Below, piece after piece: positions 13,239-16,473 of a DNA stretch of 16,473 nt. Location: NCBI GenBank assembly GCA_020027805.1, contig JAHKKQ010000058.1, positions 1-16,473 on the forward strand, read 5' to 3'. How positions within the stretch are numbered: position 1 is the first letter of the stretch; each line of letters begins with the position of its first letter. The translations under genes and the position numbers were made by a program. This stretch comes from Candidatus Dadabacteria bacterium. GTDB taxonomy: Bacteria > Desulfobacterota_D > UBA1144 > Nemesobacterales > UBA2774. The notes beneath the pieces are model-generated. The model was not told where the DNA came from. It did no database searches and was given only the letters and a program-made list of their open reading frames with translations.

Positions 13239-13832
13239 ATGGGAAAAAAGGTCGAATTCTACTACGATTTCAGCAGTCCTTACACATACATAGCCTCGAC
13301 GAGGATAGAGAAGATATGCAGGGACAGCGGGGCCGAGCTCGAATGGAAGCCCTTTTTGCTGGGCGGGCTCTTCAATGACACGGGCGTGAAGCCGGCTGTG
13401 GAGATCGATAATAAATTCGCCTATATAAAGCAGGACACGGAGGATTCGGCGAGACACTACGGCGCCGAATTTAAATTCCCCGCTATTTTCCCTCTGAACA
13501 CCGTTAAGGCAATGAGGGGGGCATTCGCCGCTGCGGAGAGGGGTAAACTGGCCGAATATAACCATGAGATGTTCAGGCTCTACTGGACCGAGGGACGGGA
13601 CCTGAGCAAGGACGATGTGCTCAGGGAAGCGGTCGCTGCTATAGGCATAGACCCCGAGTGGTTTATCGCGCGGATAGGGGAGCAGGATATAAAAGACAGG
13701 CTCAGGGAGGAGACATCGAAGGCGGCAGCGCGCGGGGCGTTCGGGGCTCCCACGATATTCATAGAGGAAAAGATGTTCTGGGGGAACGACAGGCTCGATT
13801 TCGTGGACAATTATTTGAAGGGGAAATTGTAG
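13239..13832 (+). CDS. 2-hydroxychromene-2-carboxylate isomerase-like (DsbA fold, kappa-GST type)
   Basis: The 197-residue protein has the DsbA-like thioredoxin fold. The N-terminal VEFYYDFSSPYTYIAS carries the Ser (12/13) that replaces the CxxC pair in HCCA isomerases and kappa-class glutathione transferases. The helical insertion follows, then FPLNTVKAMRGAFAAAERG near 87-105 and the cis-Pro region GAFGAPTIFIEEKMFWGNDRLDFV near 167-190. The family catalyses glutathione-dependent isomerisation in naphthalene-type aromatic breakdown, or general thiol-transfer chemistry. No other aromatic-degradation gene is in the window, so the substrate is unknown. It is cytoplasmic (no signal peptide). It has its own promoter and is divergent from the hem unit. 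GGAG lies 8 nt before the ATG. Confidence 0.9.
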   Translation: MGKKVEFYYDFSSPYTYIASTRIEKICRDSGAELEWKPFLLGGLFNDTGVKPAVEIDNKFAYIKQDTEDSARHYGAEFKFPAIFPLNTVKAMRGAFAAAERGKLAEYNHEMFRLYWTEGRDLSKDDVLREAVAAIGIDPEWFIARIGEQDIKDRLREETSKAAARGAFGAPTIFIEEKMFWGNDRLDFVDNYLKGKL

Positions 13833-13945
13833 AACACCGCGGCAAGCTGCTAATTCCGGATAGATTCCGGCTTTAGTCATTCCTGTTTTCATTTGAATTA
13901 GTTTGTGTAAATTCTTCCCAGTTCGTTCCAAGGAGAATTCGGACC

Positions 13946-15208
13946 ATGCACAATTCCTATCAATACAGAGACGGTGAGTTCTACGTCGAGGACGTCCCGG
14001 TAAGAAAGATCACCGAATCCGTCGGGACCCCATGCTATATATACAGCTACGCGGTGCTGAGGGACGCGTTCTTGAGCTACAAGGACGCCTTTTCAGGAAT
14101 CGATACGCTGATGTGCTATTCGGTGAAGGCGAATTCAAATCTCGCCGTCCTGAACGCGTTCGCCGGGCTCGGGGCGGGGTTCGATATCGTTTCTCTAGGC
14201 GAGCTCGTCAGGGTGAAGCGCGCCGGTGGCGACCCGTCAAAAGTGGTATTTTCAGGCGTAGGCAAGACCGAGGAGGAGATGAGGGCCGCGATAGAAGCGG
14301 GGATACTTTTCTTTAACGTGGAATCGGTCGAGGAGCTTCGCTTGCTCAACAAGGTGGGGAAGGAGCTCGGCAGGAAAGCACCCGTGGCGCTCCGCGTGAA
14401 CCCGGACATAGACCCGAAGACGCACCCCTATATCTCCACCGGCTTTAAAAAGAGCAAATTCGGTATCGAGATGGGCAAGGCGGTCGAGGTCTATGAGGAA
14501 GCGAGCTCTATGGACGGTATCCGCGTCACCGCTATAGACGCGCACATCGGCTCCCAGATATTCGAGCTCACACCCTTTGTCGATTCGTTAACGAAGCTCG
14601 TGAATTTGGCGGACGATCTTATACATAAAGGCGTCTGTATAGAATACATCGACATCGGAGGCGGCCTCGGCATAAGCTACAAGATGGACGAGATACCTCC
14701 CCATCCGAAGGAGTACGCCGACGTGATAACGGGGCTCATCGGCGGAAAACCCTATAAACTCGTGCTCGAACCGGGGAGGTCGCTTGTAGGCAACGCCGGT
14801 ATGCTCGTGACGAAGGTCTTGTTCCTGAAGGAAGGAACGGCAAAAAAGTTCGTTATCGTCGATGCGGCGATGAACGACCTCATACGCCCGGCGTTCTACG
14901 AGTCATACCACGAGATTCTTACGGTAAGAGGACCCGCCAAGGCCGTTGAAAAGGTCGATGTCGTCGGGCCTATATGCGAGTCAGGCGACTTCCTCGCGAA
15001 GGATAGAAAGTTCCCAAGGGTAAAGAGCGGCGACCTGCTTGCGGTCATGAGCGCGGGCGCATACGGGTTCGCTATGTCCTCCAACTACAACACGCGGCCC
15101 AGAGTGCCTGAAGTCCTCGTAAAAGGCGGTGAGTTCCGCGTGGTCAGGAAGAGGGAGACCTACGACGAAATGCTGAGCGGGGAAACGATTCCGGAATTCG
15201 GCGGCTAG
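13946..15208 (+). CDS. lysA: Diaminopimelate decarboxylase
   Basis: PLP-dependent fold-type III enzyme that decarboxylates meso-diaminopimelate to L-lysine, the last step of lysine synthesis. It has 420 residues, the usual length. PLP Lys61 is in CYSVKANSN, and HIGSQ is at 200-204. The phosphate-binding GGG is at 238-240 and EPGRSLVGNAG at 275-285. The C-terminal barrel carries CESGDFLAKDR at 344-354 (Cys344 is supplied across the dimer) and AYGFAMSSNYNTRPRVPEV at 372-390. CESGD and the N-terminal YRDGEFYVEDVPV pattern support DAP rather than ornithine or arginine substrates. AAGGAG lies 10 nt before the ATG. It is 113 bp behind the isomerase gene and is probably expressed separately, though only a weak promoter-like sequence is visible (TTTTCA, 16 bp, TAAATT). 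dapF, often the next gene, is not present. Confidence 0.97.
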   Translation: MHNSYQYRDGEFYVEDVPVRKITESVGTPCYIYSYAVLRDAFLSYKDAFSGIDTLMCYSVKANSNLAVLNAFAGLGAGFDIVSLGELVRVKRAGGDPSKVVFSGVGKTEEEMRAAIEAGILFFNVESVEELRLLNKVGKELGRKAPVALRVNPDIDPKTHPYISTGFKKSKFGIEMGKAVEVYEEASSMDGIRVTAIDAHIGSQIFELTPFVDSLTKLVNLADDLIHKGVCIEYIDIGGGLGISYKMDEIPPHPKEYADVITGLIGGKPYKLVLEPGRSLVGNAGMLVTKVLFLKEGTAKKFVIVDAAMNDLIRPAFYESYHEILTVRGPAKAVEKVDVVGPICESGDFLAKDRKFPRVKSGDLLAVMSAGAYGFAMSSNYNTRPRVPEVLVKGGEFRVVRKRETYDEMLSGETIPEFGG

Positions 15209-15344
15209 AACACAAGTCCGAAACCTTGCAGCATACTGATTGAATGTAATGAGCCGCGGTGGATACCCGGAAGCCTAAAACACCCCCATCCGCTCAACCG
15301 GCAGGAAATATCCTATTTCACTTGTGCTTAGATACGGGCAAATC

Positions 15345-15370
15345 CCCTCGCGGCTATAGCTAGCCGAGGG
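15345..15370. terminator. Hairpin between convergent lysA and PUR genes, probable bidirectional terminator
   Basis: CCCT (15345-15348) pairs with AGGG (15367-15370) and CGGCT (15351-15355) with AGCCG (15362-15366). This gives nine GC-rich pairs with a 2-nt bulge and a 6-nt loop. It starts 2 bp past the stop of the PUR gene and about 140 bp past lysA, where a shared terminator would be expected. There is no long T-tract on either side (GATTT on the minus side), so efficiency is uncertain. Confidence 0.5.
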
Positions 15371-15372
15371 AA

Positions 15373-15612
15373 CTATATGCTGCCGTTAGTGTCGATGAGC
15401 TTCTCGGCTTCCTGTATCACTTCTCCCAGCCTCTCTTTGAAGAGGTTGATTCCGCCGAGCGGGATTACTATGCAGGACCTGCCGCCGCTGAGCTCCGTTA
15501 TTCTGAGATATTTGCCTTTGTGATTTTCTTTCACGTCGAAGAAAAAACGCTTCGATTCTATGTCGACATGCTTGCTTGCATGTTCCTTCTCGTCTTTCTC
15601 TAGTCTGTCCAT
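15373..15612 (-). CDS. PUR family (DUF3276) nucleic-acid-binding protein
   Basis: The 79-residue protein contains ESKRFFFDVKENHKGKYLRITEL, then CIVIPLGGINLFKERLGEVIQEAEKL. This is the beta-sheet plus helix pattern of bacterial PUR-alpha-like domains (DUF3276), related to eukaryotic Pur-alpha. A Borrelia member binds single- and double-stranded DNA and RNA as a dimer. The charged N-terminal 20 residues are likely flexible. The start is supported by GGAGGT 9 nt before the ATG and by the promoter at 15684-15712. It is a single-gene unit, divergent from the luciferase-like gene. Its targets are unknown; a small DNA- or RNA-binding regulator is the likely role. Confidence 0.88.
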   Translation of the reverse strand: MDRLEKDEKEHASKHVDIESKRFFFDVKENHKGKYLRITELSGGRSCIVIPLGGINLFKERLGEVIQEAEKLIDTNGSI

Positions 15613-15683
15613 TATCTTTCTACCTCCGCCTCTTTCCCGCTCGTTTGGGGGGAATTCGATGTTGTGGTGTATCAGGGTAGGAA

Positions 15684-15712
15684 ATAATAACTCTTGGTTT
15701 TACAAAAATCAA
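15684..15712 (-). promoter_or_regulatory. Sigma70-type promoter of the PUR gene
   Basis: On the minus strand TTGATT (15707-15712), a 17-bp spacer and TATTAT (15684-15689). Initiation near 15677 gives a leader of about 65 nt that ends in a strong GGAGGT ribosome-binding site. Confidence 0.6.
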
Positions 15713-15737
15713 GATAATAGTTTAAAATAATTTTGTG

Positions 15738-15743
15738 TATAAT
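15738..15743 (+). promoter_or_regulatory. Candidate -10 box of the luciferase-like gene
   Basis: Perfect TATAAT in an AT-rich divergent region, about 38 bp before the GTG at 15781. No good -35 hexamer is found at 16-18 bp, so an activator or another sigma factor may be needed, or the match is chance. Confidence 0.4.
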
Positions 15744-15780
15744 TTCTGAGTTTTATGTGCAGAAAAGGGGGGCTCCAAAA

Positions 15781-16473
15781 GTGGCTAAAAATATCAGGTT
15801 CGGCATAACTGCGCCCGTCCCCGGAGAGTCGGTCGAGGGGCTGATCAGGTTCGCGAAGACCGCGGAGGACGCCGGGTTCGACACACTCTGGTTCCCGGAC
15901 CATATCGTATTCATGGCCAATAGAATCACACCTGAAGTGTGGTCGGTGGTGACCGCCGCGGCCATGATAACAGGGAAAATAAGAATGGGCACGGTCGGCG
16001 ACGCGCACAGGATGCACCCCGCGGTATTCGCTCACCGTCTCGCGACCGTGGACAGGATTTCGAACGGAAGGATCTTTGTCTGTGTCGGGTACGGGGAAAA
16101 AATGAACCTCGATCCCTACGGCATAGCATGGGACAGGCCGCTCACGCGCGTCGAGGAATCGATCAAAATTATGCGCGCGTTATGGAGCGGGGAGCCCGTG
16201 AGTTTCGACGGAGAGATATACAAGCTTAAAGATGCGGAGCTCAGGATAGTGCCCGTGAATGATAAGCGGGTCCCTATATACGTCGCCGCCACGGGACCGA
16301 GGGCGCTCAGGATCGCGGGGAAATACGGGGACGGATGGGTGACGAACGCCATGCCGCCGAGGCTCTTCGCCGAGAAAGCGCACGCGGTCGGGGAAGGGGC
16401 GCGGGAGAGGGAGGACGGATCGGCCGGCCCCGAGAAGACGCTCTATATATTCACTTCCATTGCGGGGAGCAAG
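15781..16473 (+). CDS. Luciferase-like (LLM class) F420/flavin-dependent oxidoreductase, N-terminal part
   Basis: Runs off the window's right edge; 231 codons are present of an expected 320-350. It starts at a GTG (VAKNIRFGITAPVPGESVEGL) preceded by AAAAGGGGGG at 8-14 nt. The TIM-barrel landmarks of the luciferase-like monooxygenase superfamily are clear: AEDAGFDTLWFPDH near 32-45, MGTVGDAHRMHPAVFAHRLATVDRISNGRIFVCVGYGE near 69-106, RVEESIKIMRALWSGEPVSFDGEIYKL near 123-149, and VPIYVAATGPRALRIAGKYGDGW near 163-185. This pattern fits F420-dependent members (methylene-tetrahydromethanopterin reductase or phthiodiolone ketoreductase type) better than FMN alkane monooxygenases. The cofactor is inferred, not shown, and no F420 biosynthesis gene is in the window. 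The substrate is unknown. Confidence 0.9.
   Translation, partial: MAKNIRFGITAPVPGESVEGLIRFAKTAEDAGFDTLWFPDHIVFMANRITPEVWSVVTAAAMITGKIRMGTVGDAHRMHPAVFAHRLATVDRISNGRIFVCVGYGEKMNLDPYGIAWDRPLTRVEESIKIMRALWSGEPVSFDGEIYKLKDAELRIVPVNDKRVPIYVAATGPRALRIAGKYGDGWVTNAMPPRLFAEKAHAVGEGAREREDGSAGPEKTLYIFTSIAGSK

Noticed and set aside
13197..13931. 244-codon open frame on the - strand
   Set aside because: It is antisense to the isomerase gene, which has conserved motifs, a promoter and a ribosome-binding site.
15212..15327. CACAAGT (15212-15218) and ACTTGTG (15321-15327) long-range inverted repeat after lysA
   Set aside because: Seven bases about 100 nt apart is within chance expectation, and no other pairing supports it.
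15709..16035. 108-codon open frame on the - strand
   Set aside because: It overlaps the luciferase-like gene, which starts at a GTG, has strong motifs and runs off the window edge.

Overview
The window is about 16.5 kb of gene-dense bacterial chromosome, moderately GC-rich. Codon use leans heavily on AGG/AGA for arginine and ATA for isoleucine. The gene set (Obg GTPase, ferrochelatase, diaminopimelate decarboxylase, a DUF3276/PUR protein, a YtfJ-like protein and a luciferase-like flavin/F420 oxidoreductase) fits an environmental, probably diderm lineage, perhaps Deltaproteobacteria- or Dadabacteria-like. That placement is an impression from codon style and gene content, not a phylogenetic result.

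Layout. 1-836: 3' part of a multicopper oxidase. 894-1916 (-): obg. 2000-3781 (+): a two-gene unit of a HugZ/PPOX-like FMN protein and a D-amino-acid-oxidase-type flavoenzyme. 3945-7079 (-): a three-gene unit transcribed from a clear sigma70-type promoter at 7134-7162. It encodes an unusual fusion of an alpha/beta hydrolase to a DUF1460 (NlpC/P60-like) amidase domain, then a TPR protein, then a small helical protein. 8788-9132 (+): a YtfJ-like membrane-anchored protein. 9169-13076 (-): a heme-centred operon in the order hemD-hemE fusion, hemH, SRPBCC protein, yjbQ. 13239-13832 (+): an HCCA-isomerase/kappa-GST-like protein with its own strong promoter. 13946-15208 (+): lysA. 15373-15612 (-): a PUR/DUF3276 protein. 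15781-16473 (+): the 5' part of a luciferase-like monooxygenase.

The main discovery is between the hydrolase gene and the YtfJ gene. An AT-rich block at 7199-8727 has the architecture of an IS3-family insertion. It has matching inverted ends sharing ACTGCTCCCC, a 4-bp target duplication (ATCC at 7195-7198 and 8728-8731) and a recognisable orfA transposase relic at the left end. The relic carries two in-frame stops, and no orfB is visible. The space where orfB should lie holds an intact, oppositely oriented gene for a secreted protein with RTX-type calcium repeats joined to a CAP/SCP domain. It therefore looks like a non-autonomous, IS-bounded element carrying a secreted-protein passenger gene.

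Two gene fusions also stand out: HemD-HemE, which joins consecutive steps of tetrapyrrole synthesis, and the hydrolase-DUF1460 protein. The junction of the latter contains what looks like a leftover signal-peptide end.
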